Below are positions 11,672 to 22,740 of a DNA stretch of 64,000 bases, in pieces (within the stretch, counting starts at the first letter, position 1; the number at the start of each line of letters is the position of its first letter). This DNA is from Orobanche coerulescens. Taxonomy: Eukaryota; Streptophyta; Magnoliopsida; Lamiales; Orobanchaceae. The stretch is from positions 178,860,501 through 178,924,500 of the forward strand of contig CM065809.1 of NCBI GenBank assembly GCA_033398695.1. Reading direction: 5' to 3'. Both the position numbers and the translations under genes were made by a program. The notes beneath the pieces are model-generated. The model had not been told where the DNA came from. It made no database searches and saw only the letters and a program-made list of their open reading frames with translations.

Positions 11672-13450
11672 TTAAGCCACCTTGACAAGCTTGTCTTCAC
11701 CTACAACATTAAGAACCGGAAGACTACTAAATAATTCATCAAGACCCTCAAAAAACCCAATCCCTTCAATGTTATCATCCTCCCCACGGCCGTGTTCATT
11801 CCCTTTGTTCGTACGCGGGGCAGGGTCATCGGCTTCATTGCTCAACTCCACATTCAGATCCAACTTACCGAAATTCTTCGCAACCCTATTAGGCTGCTTC
11901 CTAGCACTAGCCGCCCTTCCTAACTTAGTTACATAACCCAGTCCATGTGAAGATACAACAGCCTCTTGCACGCCCAAGTTCTTACCTTTATCGCTAAGAA
12001 CTTTCATCGAACGCGTTTTGGGCGTCCCAGTAGCCTCCTTGGCTTTCACATTTTTTGCATTGTTCTTCCTCTTTCTTTCTCTACCTCCCTGCCAATCCAC
12101 ATCCATATCGGACTCGCTCGAACTTGAAATATCGGCAAAGATATCGTCGTCGTCAATGTAAACCCGAGGACCCGAAAATTTCCGTCTGCTATTACCTAAC
12201 TTTGAAGCCCCACCGTGGCTTTTGTTCCAATCCGCGATTGAAAAACCCAACGGCATAAAACCCCAGCAGCAAAAATATGCCTCTTGCCCATCCACAACTG
12301 GCGGTGGCGAAGGAATCACCACGGATTGAAATGCCATCTTACAATTTTGACACCGCATAGTACAATCAACATAAATCCTAGGATACTCGTACATGTAATA
12401 GCAATAAGGACAAGCAGTCCAGAAAGTTAATTCATCGTCATTCACAGGAGAAGAATCATCCGTCTCCTCTTCATCCTCCCCCTCCTCTTCCATTGTCCTA
12501 TCCACATTTTCCTCATTCTCTGTAACCTCTTCTACATTCTCATTCGTATTTTCCTCATTCTCTATAGTCTCTTCTACATTCTCACTCACATTTCTCACAT
12601 TATGGATAACTTTATTACCAGCATTTGAGTAATCTTGTTGGGATTGTTTTTCTTTATCATCATTCAATTGATCATGGGTTGGTCCAGAAGCAGAACCAGC
12701 CACATAACCACCATCAAAAGTGGAGTAATTTTCTTGGTATTGATTACTGACCGGTTCATGACTCGACTTAGACCCAAAACCAGACCCGAACACAATATTA
12801 GAACCCGACTGAAAACCCATAAAATTTTGAGGCTCTCGGGTCGGCCCACTTACCATGGGCCCGACCCCCATCTGAGCCTGTACCTGCTGGACTTGACCAT
12901 AGTGGCTCGACCTAGTGCTGCTACTTTCACCACCATGCACCTGCGGCTGAGCAAAAATGAAGTTCTGCTGCGATGCGGGTATGGGTACACTGAACGGATC
13001 TGGTTGATGCTGCTGAAAATAAAAGCCCAGCTCTTTATCGTACAATGGTTTTCTCGAAGGGTTTGAGAGAACAGACCAGGCATCGATGACGAGGCGGAAG
13101 GCATGTTCGGCAAACGGGAATCTGTTTTTCTGCGGGTTGAGGAGGAGCACGAGGCTGCGGTACTGGTTGGCGAGGAGCTCGGGGTCTCCGCCCTGCTGCG
13201 GCGTGAGGTGGAGGATCGAGTAGAAGTCCGGCTGGTTATTCCCGATCCGCCTGTCTCCGGCGAGGAGCGTATCCACCACGGCGAGGATCTCGTTCGCGTG
13301 GGTGAGCGACGGGTCCGCGTCACGCGCTCGCGTGGCGAAGGACTTGCTGCCCAGCAAGTCACGCGCCGAGAGTAACTTCTCGGCGATTGTCAGCCACCGG
13401 AGAGCCTCCGCGCGAGTGGCGGCGGCCGTCGTGAAAAAAGGGTGCTCCAT
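11672..13450 (-). CDS. J-domain-like protein with degenerate HPD (NPQ) and zinc-ribbon-like domain
   Basis: Single exon of 592 aa, the only intact gene in the window. Residues 13-70 form a helical N-terminus with ARDADPSLTHANEILAVVD, typical of plant DnaJ proteins of this group. Residues 75-141 are a J domain starting DFYSILHL and ending YDKEL. The HPD tripeptide that stimulates Hsp70 ATPase is replaced by NPQ (105-107), so classical Hsp70 activation is unlikely. A Gly/Ser/Gln-rich linker (155-280) and an acidic tract (285-340) follow. The block FWTACPYC...MRCQNC (343-370) places Cys at 347, 350, 363, 367 and 370, a zinc-ribbon-like domain found in plant J proteins. After it come a basic cluster RERKRK (457-462), likely a nuclear signal, and LDLNVEL (530-536), close to an EAR repression motif. 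The ATG at 13450 is chosen because it gives the full family N-terminus. Exact function is unknown; nuclear location is inferred. Confidence 0.92.
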   Translation of the reverse strand: MEHPFFTTAAATRAEALRWLTIAEKLLSARDLLGSKSFATRARDADPSLTHANEILAVVDTLLAGDRRIGNNQPDFYSILHLTPQQGGDPELLANQYRSLVLLLNPQKNRFPFAEHAFRLVIDAWSVLSNPSRKPLYDKELGFYFQQHQPDPFSVPIPASQQNFIFAQPQVHGGESSSTRSSHYGQVQQVQAQMGVGPMVSGPTREPQNFMGFQSGSNIVFGSGFGSKSSHEPVSNQYQENYSTFDGGYVAGSASGPTHDQLNDDKEKQSQQDYSNAGNKVIHNVRNVSENVEETIENEENTNENVEEVTENEENVDRTMEEEGEDEEETDDSSPVNDDELTFWTACPYCYYMYEYPRIYVDCTMRCQNCKMAFQSVVIPSPPPVVDGQEAYFCCWGFMPLGFSIADWNKSHGGASKLGNSRRKFSGPRVYIDDDDIFADISSSSESDMDVDWQGGRERKRKNNAKNVKAKEATGTPKTRSMKVLSDKGKNLGVQEAVVSSHGLGYVTKLGRAASARKQPNRVAKNFGKLDLNVELSNEADDPAPRTNKGNEHGRGEDDNIEGIGFFEGLDELFSSLPVLNVVGEDKLVKVA

Positions 13451-13760
13451 TTCTTTCTTTTGTGTGTACCCGAAACAAGAAGATTAAATCCCTAAAAACT
13501 ACGGAAAAAGAGATGGGGTGGAGGGTTAATGGGGAAGAGGAATTGGGAGTGGAGTGAGGTTTTAGTGTGACTGGACGAGAAAGGGTCTGGGTTTTGTGTG
13601 ACGTTACTCGGGATTATGAGGGTAAAAGAGTGAATCCAGATCATGGTAAGAAGACTGGTAGAGGCGTACGTGTAAGTGTAGACCGATGGTTATATAAATG
13701 ATAGATGGTGGTGTTGTATAGTGTTAGGTCCACTTTTCTCCGTTTGACTCTTTGGGGGAT
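13451..13760 (-). promoter_or_regulatory. Probable promoter and 5' UTR of the J-protein gene
   Basis: On the minus strand a TATA-like ATTTATATAACC lies at about 13687-13698, some 240 bp upstream of the start codon. The 5' UTR would be purine-poor, as is usual for plants. The placement is by eye only. Confidence 0.4.
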
Positions 13761-14197
13761 GTGTTTGGACTACTATCTCAGATGATCTCGAGACTTCAAA
13801 AATTTACATAAAAATATTGCAAATTTTTAGATGTACAAATATAAAAAACTAATATTGTATTTTGAACAGTTTATACAAAAGTATAGAAATTAATAATACA
13901 TTTTCAACAGTTTGTATAAATATACAGTAAAAATAAATATTCAATTATAATTTTTTCTAATCTTAATATGCACAATAAAAATTTATTTCCATTAACTAAG
14001 AATAAAATTTAAATGTATTAAGATTCGCTGAATTGATGCAAAATATTATAATTATATTAGGAGAATATTATCATAAATATTAAATCAATACATTTTAAAG
14101 CATCAAAATAGCTAAATTTTTAATTTCTAAATTGAGAAATAAATCATTGGTAAAAATTTATGTTCATAAATATAATTTTATTAATATCTTTTGAAAG

Positions 14198-14198
<1 letters not shown>
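13761..14198. other. AT-rich intergenic region, no gene seen
   Basis: Mostly A/T with imperfect repeats of ACAGTTTATACAAAAGTAT and ACAGTTTGTATAAATATAC. Nothing coding is visible. Confidence 0.4.
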
Positions 14199-14270
<72 letters not shown>

Positions 14271-14302
14271 CGCGCGCGCGTGTGTGTGTGTATGTGTGTA
14301 TA
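14199..14302. repeat. Compound alternating microsatellite (TA)25(TG)11(CG)5(TG)5
   Basis: (TA)25 at 14199-14248, (TG)11 at 14249-14270, (CG)5 at 14271-14280 and (TG)5 at 14281-14290, then TATGTGTGTATA. The whole tract is strict purine-pyrimidine alternation. Confidence 0.95.
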
Positions 14303-14660
14303 AATGAATAAATAATTATACAAATAAGATACGATAGTGTTGGTGGAATGAATAGTATTACATTATAAATAGCGGAACACTACAGATATTCAAAAAATAC
14401 AGGAGCTTCTACAGTGGCTGTTGCAGAAAGATTAACACAAAAATAATACTAAGCACCATTTTGTAGTTGCTATTGGAGATGCTCTTACTCCATTAGTCCT
14501 GTAAATATTTTTTTTAATTTTTCACAAATATTGAGAAAAGCATTATATATATAAATAACATAAGTTGTATTATTTCATTTTTAAAATTTATATTTGCTTT
14601 ATAACTGAAACATAATGCATCTATAATACTACATTTATTTTTTACGATGAGTTAAAATTT
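14303..14660. other. Intergenic stretch with a possible MITE end
   Basis: No gene. TATTGGAGATGCTCTTA (about 14472-14488) looks like the terminal sequence of a common plant MITE, but the partner end is not visible nearby. Confidence 0.3.
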
Positions 14661-15451
14661 GTTTTGACCTTTTACATATAGCATTATTTTTTTTTGTCCC
14701 AAGTTTAGCAACAACTCTTTTGATACCCAAATTGTCGAAATTGACCTTTACTCGAATAACTTCGAGTCATATATTGTAATTTCGAGTAACATAATTTCGA
14801 GTGAACTTGCAAAAATATACAATATTGAGGAAGATTGACAATCGGGTAACACAATTAGACAATCGAGTTATCCGAAACTGGGTTAACGGATAAGATACGA
14901 GTTACCCGTAACAAAATCGGATAAGTCGAATCAGATTCGGTAACCCGATTCTGAATTCGGGTAACACGAATTCAGATTCGGGTTACTCGAATTTCTGATT
15001 CGGGTAACTCGAATCTGAATACGTGTTACCCGAATCTGAATTCGAGTAACTCGAATCTAGTTCGAGTTACCCGAATCAGAAATTCGAGTAATACTGCTCT
15101 GAGTGTGAGATCTAGCATTTTTTTTTGACTTTGCAACACACTGACGGAGAGAGGGACAAAAAATATGATTACTCGAATAACAAATTCAAAGCAGCATTAT
15201 TGACCTTTACCATTATTGGTATCGAGTAATATGAATTCGTGTGACTTTATATAGCATTGTTGACCTTTTCAGATTCGGGTAACTCTGATATCATATATTT
15301 TTGCAAGTTCACTCGAAATTATGTTACTCGAAATTAAAATATATGACTCGAATTTATTCGAGTAAAGGTCAATTTCGATTATTTGGGTATTAAAAGAGTT
15401 TGTATTAAACTCGGGACAAAAAAAATAATGTTATATGTAAAAGGGTAAAAC
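14661..15451. mobile_element. Non-autonomous DNA element with ~160-bp inverted ends
   Basis: 14661-14820 pairs with 15451-15292. Both begin GTTTTRACC and share GCATTATTTTTTTTTGTCCC-like and CGAAATTGACCTTTACTCG blocks. There is no transposase frame. A clear target duplication could not be read, so the superfamily stays open. The core is the GGGTAAC-rich block described separately. Confidence 0.7.
14860..15095. repeat. Palindromic GATTCGGGTAAC word array
   Basis: The sequence is made of repeated words GATTCGGGTAAC, GAATTCGGGTAAC, TTACCCGAATC and GTAACTCGAATC in both orientations, with 20-25 bp between strong matches. It is the internal part of the TIR element at 14661-15451. Confidence 0.75.
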
Positions 15452-16384
15452 AAGTTATTCCCACTTCTTATGATTGTCATGTTCGAACTTTTGCGTTTGC
15501 CTATACAATTATGGTCAAAATAGCATGTGCGGTGTAAAAATTCAAACATTGCAAAATAAAAGAATGGAGGAATTATACCAGTGTATAATATGTGCCTTAA
15601 CTGCTATAATTTGATCAATTTATCAAATTAACAGACTACCTTATTAGAAAAGAATATTAGCCGTTGGGGATCAAAAAAGAAAACACTGAAGATCGCTGGA
15701 GGACAGCCAATAATAAAAAGAGAAAGCCAATGGTCGGCAGACGACCGCAAAAAAAAATGATCGTCGGAGGACTGTCGATTGCCAGCCGGATAATAGGCCG
15801 GCAAGCGGCCGCGAAAAAGCAAAAAAATTACCAATCGCCGGAGGTCCGCCAATGGCGATAAGGGGTCCCATTGGGAATAGGTCGACAGGCGGTCACAAGA
15901 AAAAAAACTACCGTGTCGGTGGAAAACTATAGGGGAGTTCCGATGAGAATGATTTTTAAGTCAAGAAATGAGGATTGATTTGGTCCATAGATCTTGATTA
16001 ACGGGATGATCAAGATCTACTCTCACGGAAAGTTATGCATGGTATGCATTTACTACATCGACATTCTAATGTGTATAATGCATTGATATTCTGATGCATG
16101 AAATGCACATATTTTATACATATGCTAAGATGAATCATAGATCACACAAAGATCCATGGTTTAGCTTTATTCATATTTATTACTCAAAAAGCCATTTTCA
16201 TTTGATCCATCATATATATATACACACGTGTGTGTGCGTGTGTAACATATACCCATAGATACAGGATAATGCTTTGGTATTGTTGCTTGAGGTGACAAAG
16301 AAGAGAAAAAAGTGACGGAGAGGATAATATTTGGCTACTGTTGCTAATATGACATATGGATATTCACCTAATGTTAGTTAATTT
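15452..16384. other. Intergenic region, no gene seen
   Basis: No supported gene. A GC-richer patch at 15655-15960 has repeated words (GGAGGACAGCC, GGAGGACTGTCG, GGAGGTCCGCC) separated by poly-A tracts. A short mixed repeat TATATATACACACGTGTGTG lies near 16213-16245. Confidence 0.35.
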
Positions 16385-16537
16385 AACGAACAATAAGATG
16401 CTACATGGAAGAACCATAATAAGAGGCTACACGAGAGAACGGGTATGCTAAATGGGGTAAACATAAGAAGGTGTTACACGAAGAACCATAAAAAGAGGTT
16501 ACAAGAAAAAAAACATAAGAACACTACAACAAAAAAG

Positions 16538-16945
16538 GTCTTTAACAACGTTTTTTAAACGTTGTAATTATCTTTTGACAACGTTTCTTTAAACGTTGTA
16601 TTATCCGACGTTGTCTTAGGTCTATCTTTATGACAACGTTCTCTAAACGTTGCGGATACGTTGTTGTAATAGCGATCCCGTTTTTTGTTAAAAACCTTTA
16701 ACAACGTTTAGCAAACGTTGTTACTAACTTCAACAACGTTTTCGTAAACGTTTTCCTTGTTTATTGACAACGTTCTTAAAAGGTTGTTAATAAGTTCCAC
16801 AACGTTTAAAAAAACGTTGTCTTTGATTATTAACAACGTTTATGAAAAACGTTGTTATTTTTCTTAAAAAAAATTTCCACTTAGACAACGTTTAATGAAA
16901 CGTTGTCTTTGAGTATTGACAACATTTATGTAAAACGTTGTATAA
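16538..16945. repeat. Left subterminal ACAACGTTT repeats of CACTA element
   Basis: Many copies of ACAACGTTT and AAACGTTGT, often as inverted pairs separated by 4-10 bp. They are expected transposase-binding sites. Confidence 0.9.
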
Positions 16946-17340
16946 AGTTATTTTTCTAAAAAAAATATCCACCCCCAAATTCACCTATTGCACCTACTAC
17001 AATTTTTTATTTTTTTTCTCCTATTTGCTTCACCAATAGATTTCAAAGCAAAACAAAATTGTAACAATTAGTTTACCAACACCAGTAAAAAAATTGATGT
17101 AACAATTAGTGTTTTCAATTGAACATTCGATCTGCTGTCCAACCCAAGTAATGCACCAAGACTGAAACATCAACAAGGAAAGGACATCAACCATGATTAG
17201 TTCTCAGAATAATATGTCAACATAAATCCACTAGGTATGTTAGCTCTAAAAGTATAGATAAGTTACTGTAATATGAAAGCAAATTTAGCTTTCATCTGCA
17301 AATAGAATATATATTGAAGCATATGTAGACATTGTCTGGT

Positions 17341-17368
17341 TCAATATATAACTCTCCGATTTGATATT
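17341..17368 (+). repeat. 28-bp direct repeat, left member
   Basis: TCAATATATAACTCTCCGAT plus eight more bases is repeated exactly at 19127-19154. A nearby GCATATGTAGA word precedes both. The pair flanks the gag and glutathione-peroxidase cargo. Confidence 0.85.
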
Positions 17369-17430
17369 GTCTGGTTCTTGTTTGATCTTATCTGTCTGCT
17401 TGCTTGTTGACATCTTGTTTTTTGCTCTCT

Positions 17431-18321
17431 ATGGCTCCTAGCAGTGGTAATGAGAATCTTATTAGCAGTCTTGATCTGAGTAGTCCTTTATACTTACATG
17501 CTAATGATATTAGCTCTGGTTATATTATATCTGTGAAACTTACTGGTACTGATAACTATAGAGTGTGGTCCACTGCTATGAAACTTGCTATTAATACTAG
17601 AAATAAAACTGGTTTTATTGATGGTACTTGTACTAAGGCTACTTATGCTTCTAGTGATGCTTTGGCTAATCAGTGGGAAAGATGTAACTCTATTGTTCTA
17701 TCTTGGTTACTTAATTCTGTGTCTATATCTTGGTCAAATGTTTTCTGTGAATGCTCATGATGTCTGGACTGAACTTAAGGAAACATATGATAAACTTGAT
17801 GGATCCATAATTCTAAACTTGATGCAAAAAATTAATAATTTCAAACAAGGTGAATTATTTGTTTCTGAGTATTATCATAAGCTGAATTCTTTGTGGAGAG
17901 AGTTTGATGTTATGACAAAATTGCCTAAGTGTATATGTGCTGCTAGAGAAGATGTGTTAAAACATAATCAGCTTATGAAACTTATGCAATTTCTCATGGG
18001 TATTAATGATGTTTATCAACCTATCAGAAGTAGTATTCTCTCTAGAGAATCACTTCCTGATGTGAAAGATGCTTTTGCTATTGTCTCCAGAGAAGAGTCT
18101 CACAGAGGCATTGCCTCTTCTTCTTCTGGTTCTGATTCTAAATCTCAAATTGCTGGTTTTGCTTCTAAAACTAATTGGTCTAATCATGGGAACAAGAGAT
18201 TTGATAATAAGAAGTTTGTTAATACTGGGAATAATAATAATAACAATGCTTTTGTTGCAACAGAACATAATAATCAGATACTAAGATACAAACCAGGCAA
18301 CTTCGCTTATTTAAGAATGTA
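17431..18321 (+). pseudogene. Copia-type gag (UBN2-like) fragment, frameshifted
   Basis: The first frame starts MAPSSGNENL and shows SPLYLHANDISS, KLTGTDNYRVWSTAM and NKTGFIDGTC, the conserved N-terminus of plant copia gag. Near 17740 the frame shifts by +1. The second frame continues with VWTELKETYDK, LMQKINNFKQG, YYHKLNSLWREFD, LPKCIC and LMGINDVYQPIRSSIL. Homology ends near 18290, before the CCHC zinc knuckle, and no protease or integrase follows. It sits inside the CACTA element at 16522-20956, so it is either an old nested insertion or captured DNA. No LTR or primer site flanks it. Confidence 0.85.
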
Positions 18322-18411
18322 AAAGGCAAAATAAACAGATTCACATAAGCAGTTAAAACACGCAAAATAAACAATCTCATACTTCTACATAAATGGAGGG
18401 AAAAAGTATAC

Positions 18412-18652
18412 CTTTAGCTCTATACTTTTCATATAGCTCAGTCAAATTTTGTGTAGTTTGAGTTTGTAAATCCACTGTTTCAACCCAAAAACAAACAATC
18501 AACATATAAGCGGTTGACGTTAAAGCAATCTTATGAAAAACTTCAAAAATATCATCGCGAAAACAAGCAACTCACCATTTGGAAGCAACATTAACAATAA
18601 GAACAACTTTGCCTTTGTAGATGCTAAGATCCACATCCTTCCCTTTGCTATC
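18412..18652 (-). pseudogene. Glutathione peroxidase, two captured exons
   Basis: On the minus strand, exon a (18576-18652) follows an AG acceptor and reads [19 protein letters not shown], then NVASK, ending AAATG before a GT donor. Exon b (18412-18474) follows CAG, starts T GGA, and reads GFTNSNYT, then after a one-base shift LTELYEKYRAK before a GT donor. The codon split by the intron is TG|T, which would give the catalytic Cys of plant thioredoxin-dependent glutathione peroxidases, in the context NVASKCG. The upstream targeting exon and all later exons, including the Gln and Trp catalytic motifs, are absent. Intron retention means genomic DNA was captured. It is nested in the CACTA element. 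Confidence 0.82.
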
Positions 18653-20705
18653 CTGCATATTTTTTTTCTCACAAATCTCAAAATTCAATGGAACAAACTA
18701 AGGAGCTGATTCACACATTATAATCCATAAACAACTTGGAAACTTGAGATCAAGCATGTGCTCTACTTGGAAAGCTCAAAATTATATCTATAATATGGGT
18801 GTTTGGGATTGTTCCAAACTTTACTTTACAGTACTTAAAAAAAAAAAAATAAGCACGTTAATACCTAGTACTTATGCTTGTTTACTTACTCTAAAACAAC
18901 CACATAAGCAGTTTGATTCCAGGCTTCCAGCAACCAAAAACACTTAAAAACGTTAAAGATAGCAGTACTAACTTGCTTGCGAACAAGCAGTATCAACCTA
19001 AGAATCAAAAGCAGTACAAACAATTTACCCAAGCAGTACTAATAACTCAAAGCAGCAGAAACGTTTGAAGATCAGTATTATGTAGCATATGTAGATCCGT
19101 AATCATATCCAGTAGCCCTTGTTGCTTCAATATATAACTCTCCGATTTGATATTCAGTAGCATATGTAGTATTATTTTGTTATCATTATATATATATATA
19201 TATGTATTGATAAAATCCATCTAGGTATATACTTGTACAAGGTCAGTACCTTGAGTTCTGATATGATGATCAGCATTACTAATAAGAGTATCTTCCTTGA
19301 AGGAACATACGATGGAGCCTACGTATACTTATAACATGATGATCGAATCAAGTTTACCGAATTGGATGGAGCCATCAACAACAACCATGAAAGAGAAAGA
19401 TCCTCCAGTTGAAGGAAATAACATATCAGATGAATACAATCACAGTGCTGAAAATCTGACCAATATTTGTATAATGGCAGCAGCAGAGGATGCTAGTTAA
19501 TGTATTTTTGCAAAAAAAAAAAATGATTGTTATCCCCCTACAGTACAAAAAAACTACAAGTAACATCATATTTTCTGCAGTAAGCTGTAATGCTACATGA
19601 TTTTCTCCTGTCATTAATTCACAAGTAACATTCACTACCGAAAAAAGGGATTTAGTCGATGATAAAAGTCGTAGGCTAAAGGCTGAAAGTTGTTGGCTCA
19701 AATAAAGGGCATCGGCTAAACTCTGGTCGGATAAAATAGAAAAAGAGTCGTCGTCGTCGGCTATAGTTTACACATTAAACATCCACGTCCCAAAATGCCT
19801 TATCCAAAACAGTAGCTGAATAACAGTAACAAATGCTCCAGAACTAAAAAAAGTGACAAATGCTCCAAAACAGTAACTGAAAAAAGTGACAAATGCCTGA
19901 CATACCTTTCCCCTCCTCCTTTATCCGGGCTTGGGACCGGCAATGCAATGCAATATACAACAATTGCATTGGCGGAGTTAAAAAGGGGTTAGTTAATAAG
20001 TCGGGCAAACATCTTAAAAAAACAAGTAATACCAAGTTCTAAATGAATAGGTCGAATTTGAACTAAATTAGCCAACTCTGGTGGGAAGCCTAGAATACAT
20101 GCTACAGAAGAAAGCTAACACCCTGTTATAGATTTGGACCCAAGATTTTTTTTAACAAATGCCAGTTTTACAATTTCCCCTTGAATCCCGTTTTGTTCCG
20201 TGGTTTCGTCCCTGCCCCAATATGGAACCAGAAAATGTATTGGAGGTCGTCAAATTCGTTTTCCCTAAAACTCAGTAGATAAAAACTGAACTTCAACAAT
20301 AATATATATATAGGAAAACTCCTCATAAAAATGAATTCTCTCACTCACCTCCTCCCATTCAAACTCCTCTCTTTCGTTTTCACTAGTAGGATAGTTGTTA
20401 TTATCGTGATTATCATCGTCATTATTTACAAACCCTAAATTTACCTCAGAATCAGACTCTGAATCAATGCCCGCTCAAAATCTCAAAATCTCAGCGCCGC
20501 CTCCCGCCTCCGACCAGTATCGCTGCGATGCCCAAGAACTCCTTTGCTTGACTGCGTCTGTGGGGAGAAGCCGTTCTCCTTTTACAGTTTTTGTTTTTCT
20601 TTTTTTCCTTTTTCTAGTTTTTGTTTGACTGCGGGAGAAGCCGTTCTCCTTTTTGTTTTTCCTTTTACAGTTTTTGTTTTCCTTTTTTTCCTCAGAAACA
20701 ATAAT
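18653..20705. other. CACTA interior right of the peroxidase exons
   Basis: No transposase is recognised. A 67-codon plus frame (19297-19500) is free of motifs. CACTACCGAAAAAAGGGATT at 19636 looks like another CACTA terminus but has no visible partner. From 20467 an ATG opens MPAQNLKISAPPPASDQYRC after a 5'-UTR-like CT-rich stretch, possibly a captured first exon; its frame runs into a T-rich repeat. A duplicated GAGAAGCCGTTCTCC segment lies at 20566-20660. Confidence 0.4.
19127..19154 (+). repeat. 28-bp direct repeat, right member
   Basis: Exact repeat of 17341-17368. Both lie inside the CACTA element. Confidence 0.85.
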
Positions 20706-20940
20706 ACAACGTTTATAAAAAAACGTTGTAGTATTTCTCTTTTCACAACGTTTAACAATTAAACGTTGTAATATAGTGCAACGTTTCTTCGCTAAACGTT
20801 GTCTATTTTCGTTACCACAACGTTTCTTTTATAAACGCGTTGTCGAAGAAATACTACAACGCTTTTAAAATAAATGTTGTCGAAAACATAAATGACAACG
20901 TTTTTTTAAAAACGTTGTTAAAAAAAACGTTGTCAATGCC
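20706..20940. repeat. Right subterminal ACAACGTTT repeats of CACTA element
   Basis: The same inverted-pair words as at the left end, for example ACAACGTTTATAAAAAAACG and AACGTTTAACAATTAAACG. Confidence 0.9.
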
Positions 20941-21915
20941 TCTTTTTGTTGTAGTGGAAGTTGTTATATGGTACAACTATAGAAAGAGGTCACATGGAAG
21001 AATCATAAGAAGATGATGCTACATGAGAGAAACATAAGATTATGTTGAAAATGTGAAAACCATAAGAATATGCTAAATACGATAATCATACGAAAATAAT
21101 GTATGGGATAAGTATGAGAAGATCTATATGGGAGAATTGTGGAAAACTATGGGAATATCCTACACAGTAGAATAACAAGAAGATGCTAATCGAGAGAGCC
21201 TGTACAATATGTTATATAGATACAATAAGAATGTTTTACAAGGGAGAACTATAGGTATAAGCCATAAGAGAGAACCCTAAGAAAATGTTATATGGGATAC
21301 AACAAGATGTATAAACCTAGGTCAAATATGGCGGAAGTGAGACCGTCAATTTGCCAATTAATATAGAGAAATATACAATATTTCGAAGTCCTTAAAAGGT
21401 TTATAAGTGAACTCTCATCTTTAATCTATTAAAATATATTTTTGTGTTTGTTTTCATGTGGTTTATTATAGTCTCATCTTTAGACCATTAAAATATTCTC
21501 ATTATCTATGAGGTTGAAGTATACTTATTTCTTAAAATAAAATAGCATACAATAAGGAAAAAATGGATAGTCCATATGTAGGTAATGTGATTATGTTATA
21601 TGAATTAAAACGTATTTATTTTGTAACGTTTGTGTATTACATGGACTTTCTACTAGAAGAGACTATATGAGAAGACCATAAAAAATGCTATATGGGAGAA
21701 CTACGAGGATATGGTATATAGGAGAATCATAAGAATAGGCTACAACAGAGAACAGAAGATGCTACACGAGAAAATCATAACAATAGATTCTACACGATAG
21801 ATCCACAAGAAGATGCATCGCTGAGGAACAATAAGAAGATGATATACATAAGAATTGTAAGAAGATGGTAGAGAGGAGAATCATGGAAGAATTCTCTAAG
21901 GGAGAACCATATAAC

Positions 21916-22439
21916 TAGGGGTGTGCATCCGGATCGATCCGATCCGATCCGATCCGAATTCGGATTAATCCGAAATTTCGGATCACCTTTTGCTCAATCT
22001 GAAATTCGACCGATCGTTCGGATCGAATCCGGATCAATTCGAATCCGAATCGGATAGGATCGGATTTAATCCAAAAAATCAGAATGTTTTAAAAACTAAT
22101 AAAAATAATAAAAATCCTAATCCAAAAATAATAAAAAATTTCTTTTTTTTTTTATATATTTCGGATGGATCGGACTAATACGAAAATCCGCGGTTAATCC
22201 GACCCAATCCGAAATTTTTTCTGGCGTTTTACCTAAAAATAATAAAAAGTTTCTTTTTTTTTTGTATATTTCGGATCGATCGGATTAATCCGAAAATCCG
22301 CGGATTTAATCCGATCCGATCCGAAATTTTCGGATCTGTAAAATCGTAATCCGAAATTGATCCGAAGACATCGGATCGGACTGGTTCGGATCGGGTTTTT
22401 GGTTCGGTTTTTCGGATTCGGTTTTTCTGCACACCCCTA
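21916..22439. mobile_element. hAT-like MITE with CGGATC words, 524 bp
   Basis: The ends are TAGGGGTGTGCA and its exact inverse TGCACACCCCTA. Flanks are CATATAAC (21908-21915) and TATATAAC (22440-22447), an 8-bp duplication with one mismatch. The interior is packed with GGATCGATCCGATCC and TCGGATTAATCCGA words. No protein is encoded. It is inserted in the minisatellite. Confidence 0.82.
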
Positions 22440-22740
22440 TATATAACTATGCTACATGAGAGAATCATAATAAGATGCTACGCAGGAGAACTATAAGAAG
22501 ATGCTACATGGAAGAACTATAAGAAAATGTTACATGAAAGGTCCGTAATAAGATGTTACATGGGAGAATAATGAGAATAAGCTACACGTGAATCGAAAAA
22601 AGACTACATGGTGGAGCTATAAAAATTGGCTAAAGGGGGAAATTAAAATGCTAGATGGGATGTTGGTCCCGAGAATGATAAAGATTGTCCTCCCTGTACC
22701 AACACATGTATTTTGTCACACGCTTTGACCTTACTCACGC

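Larger units (their letters stand above)
16522..20956. mobile_element. CACTA transposon with captured cargo, TSD GAA
   Basis: Left end CACTACAACAAAAAAGGTC; right end GCCTCTTTTTGTTGTAGTG, its imperfect inverse. Flanks are GAA at 16519-16521 and GAA at 20957-20959, the 3-bp duplication of En/Spm-type elements. Both ends carry dense subterminal copies of ACAACGTTT/AAACGTTGT. No transposase frame is visible. Instead the interior holds a copia gag fragment and two glutathione-peroxidase exons. It is therefore a non-autonomous, gene-capturing CACTA element of 4435 bp. Confidence 0.92.

Noticed and set aside
12664..13375. Frames of 61-170 codons overlapping the J-protein gene
   Set aside because: They are shadow frames of the long coding sequence.
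14472..14488. MITE terminal sequence TATTGGAGATGCTCTTA
   Set aside because: No opposite end or target duplication could be found, so no element is called.
19636..19655. Third complete CACTA element nested in the second
   Set aside because: Only one CACTACCGAAAAAAGGG-like end was found; no inverse partner or duplication.
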